This document shows positions 5,694 to 12,616 of a DNA stretch of 16,008 nt, one piece after another. The notes below the pieces were generated by a model. The model worked only from the letters and a program-made list of their open reading frames with translations, was not told where the DNA came from and did no database searches. The DNA is from Glaciecola sp. UBA2563. Lineage in GTDB: Bacteria; Pseudomonadota; Gammaproteobacteria; Enterobacterales; Alteromonadaceae. Position numbers and translations under genes: made by a program. The stretch covers positions 1 through 16,008 of the forward strand of contig DDLV01000119.1 in assembly GCA_002340325.1 (NCBI GenBank), in the 5' to 3' direction. How positions within the stretch are numbered: position 1 is the first letter of the stretch; every line of letters starts with the position of its first letter.

Positions 5694-6728
5694 ATGAATA
5701 GATTTTCATATGTAAAAATTCAGCTAACGGCTTGGACCGTCGTCTTAGCGTTTTACGCATTTGCTATTTCATTCCGCCCCATATTAGTCCACATTGAGTT
5801 TTTTTATGCGTTTATTCTAGTGGTATCAGCCGGCGTAGTTTCGAATATCATCAGACGCGTCTACAAAGATAAACTCAGCACACTGCCTGTTTTAAAACAG
5901 GCACTTTATTTAGTCTGTCTTAGTCTACTTGTCGCAGCACTTGCGACATCGATGTTAGTCATTGCCGTATTTATTGTATCTAACACGCCGTTGGCATTTC
6001 CAATCCCTTCGGATCAACGTCTGTTCGTCGTACGCCAGGTATTCGCGCAGAATTGGATAAATGTGAGCGGGTTGATGCTGCTGTGGAGTAGCCTTTACTT
6101 TGCTATTACCCGAGCGCGAATGTTGACAGCAACGAAGGCTGCACTAAAGCAAACCGAATTAGAAGTACTGCAAAATCAGTTAAACCCCCATTTCCTATTT
6201 AATGCACTGAATAACATCCGCGCGCTCGTATTAGAAGACGCACACAAATCAAGAGATATGATCACATCACTGTCAGATATATTGCGATATTCACTGACAA
6301 AGCAAGGTACGGTGAAAGTGGCATTAAAGGACGAGCTGACGTTTATCTTAAATTATATTGATCTGTGCAAAATTCAATTTGAAGAAAGGCTCCAGTTTGA
6401 TTACGACATCGATGAAGGATTGGAGGACATTCTAGTGCCCAAAATGGTTATTCAACTGTGCATTGAAAATGCAATTAAGCACGGTATTGAGCCAAACATA
6501 AAAGGTGGACAAATCACGCTTTATGCAGAAAAGCAAAACGGCAAGCTTGATATAAAAGTCGAAAATTCCGTTTCGCCAGAGGCAGACCCTACAGATTCAC
6601 TTGGTATTGGTTTAGCCAATCTCAGAGATAGATTTACATTGCTATACGACAAAACAGCTTCGTTCAACACAACAAAAACGGCTGAAACGTTCACCGTCGA
6701 GATGCGTTTCCCCATCGAAACGCAGTAA
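5694..6728 (+). CDS. LytS/AlgZ-type membrane sensor histidine kinase
   Basis: The protein is 344 residues. The N-terminal sensor region has about four membrane helices (roughly 12-30, 35-55, 70-95 and 120-138) and no obvious extracellular domain. A short coiled-coil linker leads to the His_kinase domain, with phospho-acceptor His166 in NQLNPHFLFNALNNIRAL. The ATPase domain has its N-box at QLCIENAIKHG (Asn259) and its G-box at SLGIGLANLRDR (302-313). At the D-box position it reads VENSVSP rather than the usual D-x-G, as I recall for AlgZ/FimS-like members of this family. It sits 32 nt after the hydrolase and 29 nt before a LytTR regulator, so the three genes are probably one transcript. The partner is almost certainly the downstream regulator. 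The signal is unknown. Confidence 0.92.
   Translation: MNRFSYVKIQLTAWTVVLAFYAFAISFRPILVHIEFFYAFILVVSAGVVSNIIRRVYKDKLSTLPVLKQALYLVCLSLLVAALATSMLVIAVFIVSNTPLAFPIPSDQRLFVVRQVFAQNWINVSGLMLLWSSLYFAITRARMLTATKAALKQTELEVLQNQLNPHFLFNALNNIRALVLEDAHKSRDMITSLSDILRYSLTKQGTVKVALKDELTFILNYIDLCKIQFEERLQFDYDIDEGLEDILVPKMVIQLCIENAIKHGIEPNIKGGQITLYAEKQNGKLDIKVENSVSPEADPTDSLGIGLANLRDRFTLLYDKTASFNTTKTAETFTVEMRFPIETQ
5884..5903. repeat. 20-bp perfect palindrome inside the LytS-type kinase gene
   Basis: TGCCTGTTTTAAAACAGGCA is perfectly self-complementary over all 20 bases. It encodes the loop between membrane helices 2 and 3 (around residues 64-70 of the kinase). It has two-fold symmetry like a regulator binding site and could also form a hairpin in RNA. 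No gene starts nearby. Confidence 0.6.
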
Positions 6729-6757
6729 CAGTGACGTGATGAAATGAGAATGAAACT

Positions 6758-7456
6758 ATGAAAATACTGATAATAGAAGACAGTCGACTTGCAAGAACGG
6801 AATTAAAGCAGCTGCTTAACGACCTTGATGCTGAGTACCATATAGAAGAAGCAGCAAACATCTTGGAAGCTCAGGATTGCATGTCCAAAAGCGAGTTTGA
6901 CTTATTATTACTGGATATCGAAATGCCAGGTGGCACAGGCTTTGACTTATTAGATCAAACCGAACAGCTGCCTGCCGTAATTTTTGTAACCGCTTATGAC
7001 CAATACGCGCTTAAATCCTTCAATTATGGCGCTGTAGATTATCTCTTAAAGCCAGTCACTAAAGAAAGATTAACCGCTGCAATCAACAAGATTACCCTAA
7101 GCAACCCCCTCACCCGCGAATTGTCGTTGGACAGTCAGGTTTTTCTCAAACAAAACGAAAAGTGTTTTTTTGTAAGGCTCAAAGACATCTATGCATTTGA
7201 GTCCATTGGCAACTATACCCGCGTACATTTGAACCAGGACCGGCCCATGATCTACAAAAGCCTCGCAAATCTTGAAAATAAATTACCATCCGAACACTTT
7301 TTCCGTGCCAATAGAGGGTGGATCTTTAATACCGGATATGTCGACAAAATACACCCATCAATATCAAATGGACTAGACGTCACTATGTCGAACTCGCTTG
7401 AAATAGAAATCTCCAGGCGACAAGCAGCAAAGTTTAAGCAGTTTTGGTCGCTATAA
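6758..7456 (+). CDS. LytTR-family response regulator
   Basis: The protein is 232 residues, the usual size for LytR/AlgR-type regulators. The receiver domain (1-115) has the acidic pair Glu7/Asp8, phospho-acceptor Asp53 (LLLDIEMP), Thr78 and Lys98 (LLKPV). The LytTR DNA-binding domain (about 122-232) has the typical GNYTRVHL (151-158) and FFRANRGWIFN (181-191) segments. It is the cognate regulator of the kinase directly upstream and probably controls genes through LytTR direct-repeat sites; I did not identify a clear pair in this window. Linkage with an exported serine hydrolase suggests a cell-envelope or peptide-processing output, which is inference. No clear terminator follows. Confidence 0.95.
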   Translation: MKILIIEDSRLARTELKQLLNDLDAEYHIEEAANILEAQDCMSKSEFDLLLLDIEMPGGTGFDLLDQTEQLPAVIFVTAYDQYALKSFNYGAVDYLLKPVTKERLTAAINKITLSNPLTRELSLDSQVFLKQNEKCFFVRLKDIYAFESIGNYTRVHLNQDRPMIYKSLANLENKLPSEHFFRANRGWIFNTGYVDKIHPSISNGLDVTMSNSLEIEISRRQAAKFKQFWSL

Positions 7457-7672
7457 GTTCCTATTTGAAAACCTCATTTGATGGCTAAAGTTCAGTTTAA
7501 TTGTGGAACACAAACACTCTCTTGGAGATTTCACGGTAGGTTATGTAACGTTTGCTAGTACCCTTTGGAGGTTGAGTTTTTCAGCGCAATGACGCGTTTC
7601 TTTAAATAGAATTAATGATGAATGCACGTGTTTCACTTTTGAATAACCAATAGTTCATTGTGCTCAAACCCA

Positions 7673-9022
7673 CTAAAAGAGTATGCGAAAACATGCGCCA
7701 GACAGGCGCGCAGAATTTGCTGAGGTCTCACTTTTGGGAATATAAATCAAATCCCCGCCGTGTTGCAGCATTATGCGTCTTGCCAATGCCAAGCCAATCC
7801 CAGAGCCATGAACTTTAGTGGAAAAAAAAGGAACAAAACAATTTTCCACCACTTGCTCAGGCATATCGGTGCCAGTATCACAGACATCAACAAAGCACTG
7901 CCCTTGGCTATTTTGATTGGCATAAAACGTTATTTGCTCATTTGCATCATTGTTTTGTTCACTTTGTTTGCTGCTTATTGCTTCAAGGGCATTTTTGATT
8001 ACGTTAATCAATACTTGTCCAATTTGCGCTTCATCGATCATTAGCAAAGGATCTGTGTCAACGGTTTTAGTTATGATGACGCCTTTTGACTCACACTCAT
8101 TACACATAAAATCGCAGGCATGAGTTAAAGGCACGCTCAGATTAACCGGCTTTAGCTCTGGTGCAGGTAGGTTTTGCACCTCCCTAAAACGTCGAATGAA
8201 GGCATCAAGGTGCATTGTCCGATTTCGAATTGTATTAAGCGCCAAAGACAAATCTGTTTTGCTTTGTGGATCGGCAAAGCACATGTCCGTCGGTACCATA
8301 CCTTCTGCAGTCTCTGAAAGCGATGCGAGAGGCGTTATAGAGTTGGCAATTTCATGGGTCAGTACACGGGTAAGCTGCTTATAGGCCTGTTGTTCCTTAG
8401 CTTTTAAAAATAAATCGATAGACTGCAAGGTCACTATAAAAACTGACTTACCCAAAACTTCAACTTTAACAAGGGAAATAGAGAAGGTATCAAGGCGTTC
8501 TCCAACTTGCCAAGGTAATATGGCTTGTCGAATTAGGTGTTTGCCATCGCTTTGCAATTCATTAACGCGCGTTTGAAGTGCCGGTGCCGCTTCAATGCTT
8601 TCAAGCTTATCCCCCAACAAACGTACCGCCGCAATATTTTGCACAGTAATACCGCCATCCTCATTTATTACCAGTACACCCACATCCAACTGTTGAAGCA
8701 ACGTTTTAAAGTAGTTTGCCTGTATCGCTGCCTCTTGACGCGATTGCTGTAGAGCATCAGCTAGGTTTTGCAGTTGTTCATGCATGGGGTGACCCGCTGT
8801 AAAGCCATAAGCAGCATCACCATTTGCCAGCGCCTGCATTACTTGAACAGGTTGTAGCAATGTGTTCCTCACGCGATTGATGAGCCAGGCAATTGAGAAA
8901 ACAACACCGAAAACAAGCACCAGCGTAACGGCAGTGAACCCGCGCGTCTGCATTGTCCCACCCAATAGGACTGATAGGATAACAACCAGCAACAAAGCGA
9001 TAACTATCTGATACCTATTCAT
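7673..9022 (-). CDS. Membrane sensor histidine kinase (NtrY/PAS-type), partner of the sigma-54 activator
   Basis: The protein is 449 residues. Two N-terminal membrane helices (about 5-21 and 29-49) are separated by only about 7 residues, so there is almost no periplasmic sensor and the signal is probably sensed in the membrane or cytoplasm. A HAMP-like linker (50-95) and a PAS-like segment (about 100-200) follow. The HisKA phospho-acceptor is His223 in LTHEIANSITPL. The HATPase_c domain has its N-box at Asn344 (INVIKNALEA), its F-box at FVPFFSTK and its G-box at GSGIGLALARRI. The D-box reads DTGTDM (382-387), with Asp in place of the second Gly of DxGxG. The gene start overlaps the end of the regulator gene by 8 nt, implying coupled translation. 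It converges with the LytTR gene. Confidence 0.93.
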   Translation of the reverse strand: MNRYQIVIALLLVVILSVLLGGTMQTRGFTAVTLVLVFGVVFSIAWLINRVRNTLLQPVQVMQALANGDAAYGFTAGHPMHEQLQNLADALQQSRQEAAIQANYFKTLLQQLDVGVLVINEDGGITVQNIAAVRLLGDKLESIEAAPALQTRVNELQSDGKHLIRQAILPWQVGERLDTFSISLVKVEVLGKSVFIVTLQSIDLFLKAKEQQAYKQLTRVLTHEIANSITPLASLSETAEGMVPTDMCFADPQSKTDLSLALNTIRNRTMHLDAFIRRFREVQNLPAPELKPVNLSVPLTHACDFMCNECESKGVIITKTVDTDPLLMIDEAQIGQVLINVIKNALEAISSKQSEQNNDANEQITFYANQNSQGQCFVDVCDTGTDMPEQVVENCFVPFFSTKVHGSGIGLALARRIMLQHGGDLIYIPKSETSANSARLSGACFRILF

Positions 9023-10424
9023 TGCCTAGACCATATTTGTCCAGTCGTCTATACAGTGCACCACGGGTCAAACCCAGTGCGTTGGCTGCATGACTGATAT
9101 TGCCATCAAAATACGCCAGCGCCTCTGCTATGGTCTGTTTTTCAACAGCTGACAATAAAAAGTCACTGCTACTTTTATACTCAGCACCTTGTTTTGCAGA
9201 GTATTTTTTACCTGTTGCAGCGGATGGCGTCAATATACTGGATATATCTAGAGCTTGTCCGTCGGAGAGAATAACCGCTCGTTCAATTGCGTGAGCCAAT
9301 TCACGTATATTGCCCGGCCAGGCATATTCCGTTAAGTCCCTGACATCAGACTTGGCAATACCTAATTCGCGTTTGTACTTTTGGTTGAACAAACGCAAAT
9401 AGTGCTCGAGAAGCAATGGAATATCGTCTTTTCTTTCCCGTAATGGCGGCAAATGCACTTCGATAGTATTAATACGATATAGCAAGTCTTGTCGAAATGA
9501 CCCTTGCTCTGCAGCCTGCTGCAGATTTTCATTGCTGGCACAGATCAGACGAATATTCACATCAACAGGCTGGTTTGCCCCAAGCGGTGTAATTTGTCGA
9601 TTTTGGATCGCTACCAGTAACTTAGCTTGCTGTGTTAGTGGTAAGTTGGCCAATTCATCCAGAAACAAGCTTCCTCCCTCGGCAAGCTCAAAGCGTCCAA
9701 CGCGGTCTTGCCTAGCGTCAGTAAACGCCCCTTTTTTGTGACCAAATAATTCACTTTCAAACAGGTTGCTGGCCACTGCCCCCATATCCAGGCTGATGAA
9801 AGCATTTTTTACACGAGGACTGGCCTGATGAATGGCTCTAGCTATCAGCTCTTTACCCGTTCCGCTTTCTCCTGATATCAAGATGTTTGCATCGGTTTCT
9901 GCTGCTTTTTCAATGGTCGAAAAAACTGCCTGCATAGCTTGACTTTGGCCGACTATGGGCTGGTCCATTTTCTGGATAATTTGCGCCAAGCCGTCACGCT
10001 TTCGACTCAACTGATTGAGGGTTCTTCGCGCTTCTACGTGCTTGAAAGCGGACGCAATAACGGCTAGAAGCCCATCGTTTTGCCAAGGTTTAGCAATAAA
10101 ATCACTTGCACCTTTTTTTATTGCCTCTACCGCCAGACTGATTTCGGCATAAGCAGTCATCATCACGACAACCACACTAGGGAAACGCTGGTTTATTTGG
10201 GATAACCAATAAAATCCCTCTTGACCTGAAATGGCATCCTGTCGAAAATTCATATCTAACAATACCAGGTCAATACCGTGTTGATTGATGCATTGCTCGA
10301 TATCTTCAGGTTCATGGCAACACATCACTTTCTTATAGTGTCTTTTGAGTAAAAGCTGGCTTGCTACCAAGATATCCTGGTTGTCATCGACGATCAGAAT
10401 GTGGCCTTGTACTTTTCCTGTCAT
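9015..10424 (-). CDS. Sigma-54-dependent NtrC-family response regulator
   Basis: The protein is 469 residues with three domains. The receiver domain (about 8-125) has Asp57 as phospho-acceptor and Lys112 in AKPW. The AAA+ domain (about 155-390) has Walker A GESGTGKE (185-192), the sigma-54 contact loop GAFTDA (232-237, a variant of GAFTGA), Walker B GSLFLDE (251-257) and RQDLLYRIN (311-319). The C-terminal Fis-type helix-turn-helix is at 436-465 (GNISHAANALGLTRGALYRRL). It forms hexamers that use ATP to open sigma-54 promoters. It is transcribed divergently from the ABC exporter, with three palindromic upstream sites and a -24/-12 promoter in between. The exporter operon is therefore its very likely target; the kinase at 7673-9022 is its partner. 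Confidence 0.95.
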   Translation of the reverse strand: MTGKVQGHILIVDDNQDILVASQLLLKRHYKKVMCCHEPEDIEQCINQHGIDLVLLDMNFRQDAISGQEGFYWLSQINQRFPSVVVVMMTAYAEISLAVEAIKKGASDFIAKPWQNDGLLAVIASAFKHVEARRTLNQLSRKRDGLAQIIQKMDQPIVGQSQAMQAVFSTIEKAAETDANILISGESGTGKELIARAIHQASPRVKNAFISLDMGAVASNLFESELFGHKKGAFTDARQDRVGRFELAEGGSLFLDELANLPLTQQAKLLVAIQNRQITPLGANQPVDVNIRLICASNENLQQAAEQGSFRQDLLYRINTIEVHLPPLRERKDDIPLLLEHYLRLFNQKYKRELGIAKSDVRDLTEYAWPGNIRELAHAIERAVILSDGQALDISSILTPSAATGKKYSAKQGAEYKSSSDFLLSAVEKQTIAEALAYFDGNISHAANALGLTRGALYRRLDKYGLGNE

Positions 10425-10476
10425 AGATTTTCACGCTATCTTACTTAGCTTTGACATTACGCTATCCAGCATGAAA

Positions 10477-10492
10477 TGTCCATTATTGGACA
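10477..10492. promoter_or_regulatory. Upstream activator site 1 (perfect palindromic half-sites)
   Basis: TGTCCA-TTAT-TGGACA: both 6-bp arms are perfectly symmetrical. It is centred about 118 bp before the predicted start of the exporter transcript and 60 bp from the regulator's own ATG, so it could also serve autoregulation. Confidence 0.75.
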
Positions 10493-10500
10493 CTTATTAC

Positions 10501-10516
10501 TGCCCAAATATGGACA
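10501..10516. promoter_or_regulatory. Upstream activator site 2
   Basis: TGCCCA-AATA-TGGACA: the same 16-bp architecture as site 1, with one mismatch in the left arm. The centre is about 94 bp before the predicted exporter start. Confidence 0.75.
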
Positions 10517-10517
10517 C

Positions 10518-10533
10518 TGCCCATTATTGGACA
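10518..10533. promoter_or_regulatory. Upstream activator site 3
   Basis: TGCCCA-TTAT-TGGACA: the same core spacer as site 1 and the same left arm as site 2. The centre is about 77 bp before the predicted start, and only 1 bp separates it from site 2. Sites 1 and 3 are 41 bp apart, close to four helical turns. Confidence 0.75.
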
Positions 10534-10576
10534 TCTGTAAAGTTTTTATCACGTTGTTTTTTAATGAGTTTTTTAT

Positions 10577-10591
10577 TGGCACTAATTTTGT
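10577..10591 (+). promoter_or_regulatory. Sigma-54 (-24/-12) promoter of the ABC exporter operon
   Basis: TGGCAC (10577-10582), 5 nt, then TTGT (10588-10591) matches the TGGCAC-N5-TTGC consensus with exact spacing and one mismatch at the last base. The predicted transcription start is near 10603, 42 nt before the adaptor ATG. Three palindromic activator sites lie 45-115 bp further upstream, and a sigma-54 activator gene is divergent. All parts of the circuit are therefore present. Confidence 0.8.
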
Positions 10592-10644
10592 TTACGTTGG
10601 ATAACACAGAACTTTAATACGCGCAGCACAATAATTTAAGCACC

Positions 10645-11907
10645 ATGGATAGAAAAAAACGCCGTACACAAACTCAGTTGCTATTCAAACGTTGGCGGCC
10701 AGTTACAGCAACATGTGTAATATTGGCGGGTATTACTGCGCTTTACACCTTTGCTTTTGAGAATGGAGAGCGTGTTCAACGTGTAGACAGCAAGATGCTA
10801 ACACTAAGCACTGTTACACAAGGAAAGTTCTCCAATGTTCTGCGCCTACGCGGGAATGTGAAGCCCAAAAAGTCTATTTTGCTGGATACAAGCAGCGGTG
10901 GACGAGTTGAAGAGATCAGTGTTGAACAAGGTACATCAGTAAAGAAAGGGCAAATTCTATTGCGTTTGTCTAATCCGAGCTTACAGCTTGATGTGATGAG
11001 CCGAGAAGCGCAAATCGCCGAACAAATGAATTTTTTACGCAACACCCAAATGACCATGGAAACCAATCTTTTGGATTTGCGTCGTGATCTTCTTGAGGTG
11101 GATTTGCAGCTTTCTCACCTAAATCGAAAATTGAAACAAACACAGCCTTTGATAGATGATGGCGTGGTAGCCAGAGATGAGCTTGAAGCTATTGAGAGTG
11201 ATTTAACTTATTATCACGCTCGTCGGCAACTCAATTTAGACAGGCAGGCTCAGGAAAAAAGCATCCGACAAGTGCAAATTACACAGCTTCAAGACAGCGC
11301 CAATATGCTACAAAAAAATTTGGCTTTTGCCCGCAAGAATCTTGAGGATTTAATCGTTAAAGCGCCTATTGATGGCTATTTAAGTGCATTGAATGCCCAG
11401 TTAGGCGAGTCAAAACCTGCGGGTGCCAGCATGGGGCAAATTGATATTCCTGACCAGTTCACTCTACACGTGAATGTTGATGAGTTTTACATCAATCAAG
11501 TCAAGATTGGCATGCTAGCCAGATTAAGGCAGAACGATAACGTTTATGACTTGCGCGTCACAAAACTGGACACTCAGGTTAAAAACGCTTTATTCACCAT
11601 CGAAATTGATTTGCCCGAAAACATGGCAAGCCTCAAACGCGGGCAAACTCTTGATGTTGATTTGCAAATTGACGGTGAGCGGCAAAACGCTGTGCTGCTG
11701 CCGCGAGGCCCGTTTTATAACCAGAGTGGCGGCAATTGGCTATTTGTTGTTAGCCATGATACCCAATATGCAGAGCGGCGTTCAGTGCAATTAGGAAAGA
11801 AAAACCAATATCACTATCACGTGCTTGACGGGGTCTTGCCCGGTGAACAGGTGATTACCTCCAGTTACAGCGCATTTGAAAATGCACAGAGAATTAAAAT
11901 TGAGTAA
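10645..11907 (+). CDS. HlyD/MacA-type periplasmic adaptor (membrane fusion protein) of an ABC exporter
   Basis: The protein is 420 residues. A basic N-terminus (MDRKKRRTQTQLLFKRWR) and one membrane helix (about 19-38) anchor it in the inner membrane. The first lipoyl half-motif lies near 84-108 (GGRVEEISVEQGTSVKKGQILLRL). A long helical hairpin/coiled coil (about 111-232) follows, then the second lipoyl half (LIVKAPIDGYLSALNAQLGE, 236-255) and beta-barrel and membrane-proximal domains (270-420). It bridges an inner-membrane permease to an outer-membrane channel. It is first in the sigma-54-driven operon, and the ATPase gene follows after 7 nt. The ribosome site is weak. No TolC-like gene is present in the window, so a channel encoded elsewhere is presumably used. 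Confidence 0.93.
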   Translation: MDRKKRRTQTQLLFKRWRPVTATCVILAGITALYTFAFENGERVQRVDSKMLTLSTVTQGKFSNVLRLRGNVKPKKSILLDTSSGGRVEEISVEQGTSVKKGQILLRLSNPSLQLDVMSREAQIAEQMNFLRNTQMTMETNLLDLRRDLLEVDLQLSHLNRKLKQTQPLIDDGVVARDELEAIESDLTYYHARRQLNLDRQAQEKSIRQVQITQLQDSANMLQKNLAFARKNLEDLIVKAPIDGYLSALNAQLGESKPAGASMGQIDIPDQFTLHVNVDEFYINQVKIGMLARLRQNDNVYDLRVTKLDTQVKNALFTIEIDLPENMASLKRGQTLDVDLQIDGERQNAVLLPRGPFYNQSGGNWLFVVSHDTQYAERRSVQLGKKNQYHYHVLDGVLPGEQVITSSYSAFENAQRIKIE

Positions 11908-11914
11908 CAGCACT

Positions 11915-12613
11915 ATGATTCAACTAGAACAATTGACCCGCGTATTCTGCACCGATGAAATAGAAACTACGGCGCTCAATAAAGTCGATCTTGAAGTTAA
12001 CAAAGGTGAGTTCCTGGCCATAATGGGACCGTCAGGTTGTGGAAAATCTACTTTGCTCTCTATTTTGGGTATGCTCGATACACCGACAAGTGGTCACTAT
12101 GCATTCAATGGCAAAGACATATCAAGTTGTAGCGAGCGACAGTTAGCTCAGCTGCGCAAAGCTTCTGTAGGCTTTGTATTCCAAAGCTTTCACCTGATCA
12201 ACGAATTAAGTGTGTTTGACAATGTTGCCCTGCCTCTGCAGTATCAGAACGTATCTACAAAAACCTGTAAACAGCGCGTCAATGCGATTTTAAAACGCAT
12301 GGCCATCGATCATCGTGCCAGCCATTTCCCCCAGCAACTATCTGGTGGTCAACAACAGCGTGTTGCGGTAGCACGGGCACTGGTAATAGAGCCGCAACTG
12401 GTGTTGGCTGACGAGCCTACTGGAAATCTCGATTCCGTAAGCGGTGGTGAAGTGATGAGCCTTTTAGGTCAGCTTAATAGGGAAGGCACCACCGTTATCA
12501 TGGTGACGCATTCTGAAAAAGAAGGCAGTCATGCCGATCGCATCGTGCGTTTGCTGGATGGTCAAATTATCTTTGACCATGCAAGCAATGATGAATTTAA
12601 TCAGGCGAGTTAA
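11915..12613 (+). CDS. ABC exporter ATP-binding subunit (MacB/LolD-like)
   Basis: The protein is 232 residues when started at ATG 11915 (MIQLEQLTRVF), which matches where this family normally begins. The upstream in-frame ATG at 11876 overlaps the adaptor gene and adds 13 residues of no visible meaning. All motifs are intact: Walker A GPSGCGKST (38-46), Q-loop Gln90, signature LSGGQ (142-146), Walker B VLADEP (163-168) with catalytic Glu167, and H-loop His199. It powers the FtsX-type permease that starts 3 nt after its stop codon. Family members act in mechanotransmission or efflux of peptides, lipoproteins or antibiotics; the substrate here is unknown. Confidence 0.95.
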   Translation: MIQLEQLTRVFCTDEIETTALNKVDLEVNKGEFLAIMGPSGCGKSTLLSILGMLDTPTSGHYAFNGKDISSCSERQLAQLRKASVGFVFQSFHLINELSVFDNVALPLQYQNVSTKTCKQRVNAILKRMAIDHRASHFPQQLSGGQQQRVAVARALVIEPQLVLADEPTGNLDSVSGGEVMSLLGQLNREGTTVIMVTHSEKEGSHADRIVRLLDGQIIFDHASNDEFNQAS

Positions 12614-12616
12614 CTC

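Noticed and set aside
5884..5903. LexA (SOS) box
   Set aside because: The half-sites CTGT and ACAG are present, but the spacer between them is 6 nt, not the 8 of the gammaproteobacterial consensus, and no promoter is nearby.
9714..9731. Loss of sigma-54 contact because GAFTGA reads GAFTDA
   Set aside because: GAFTDA is, as I recall, a recurrent natural variant in two-component activators of this type, and a good -24/-12 promoter lies next door, so the protein is treated as functional.
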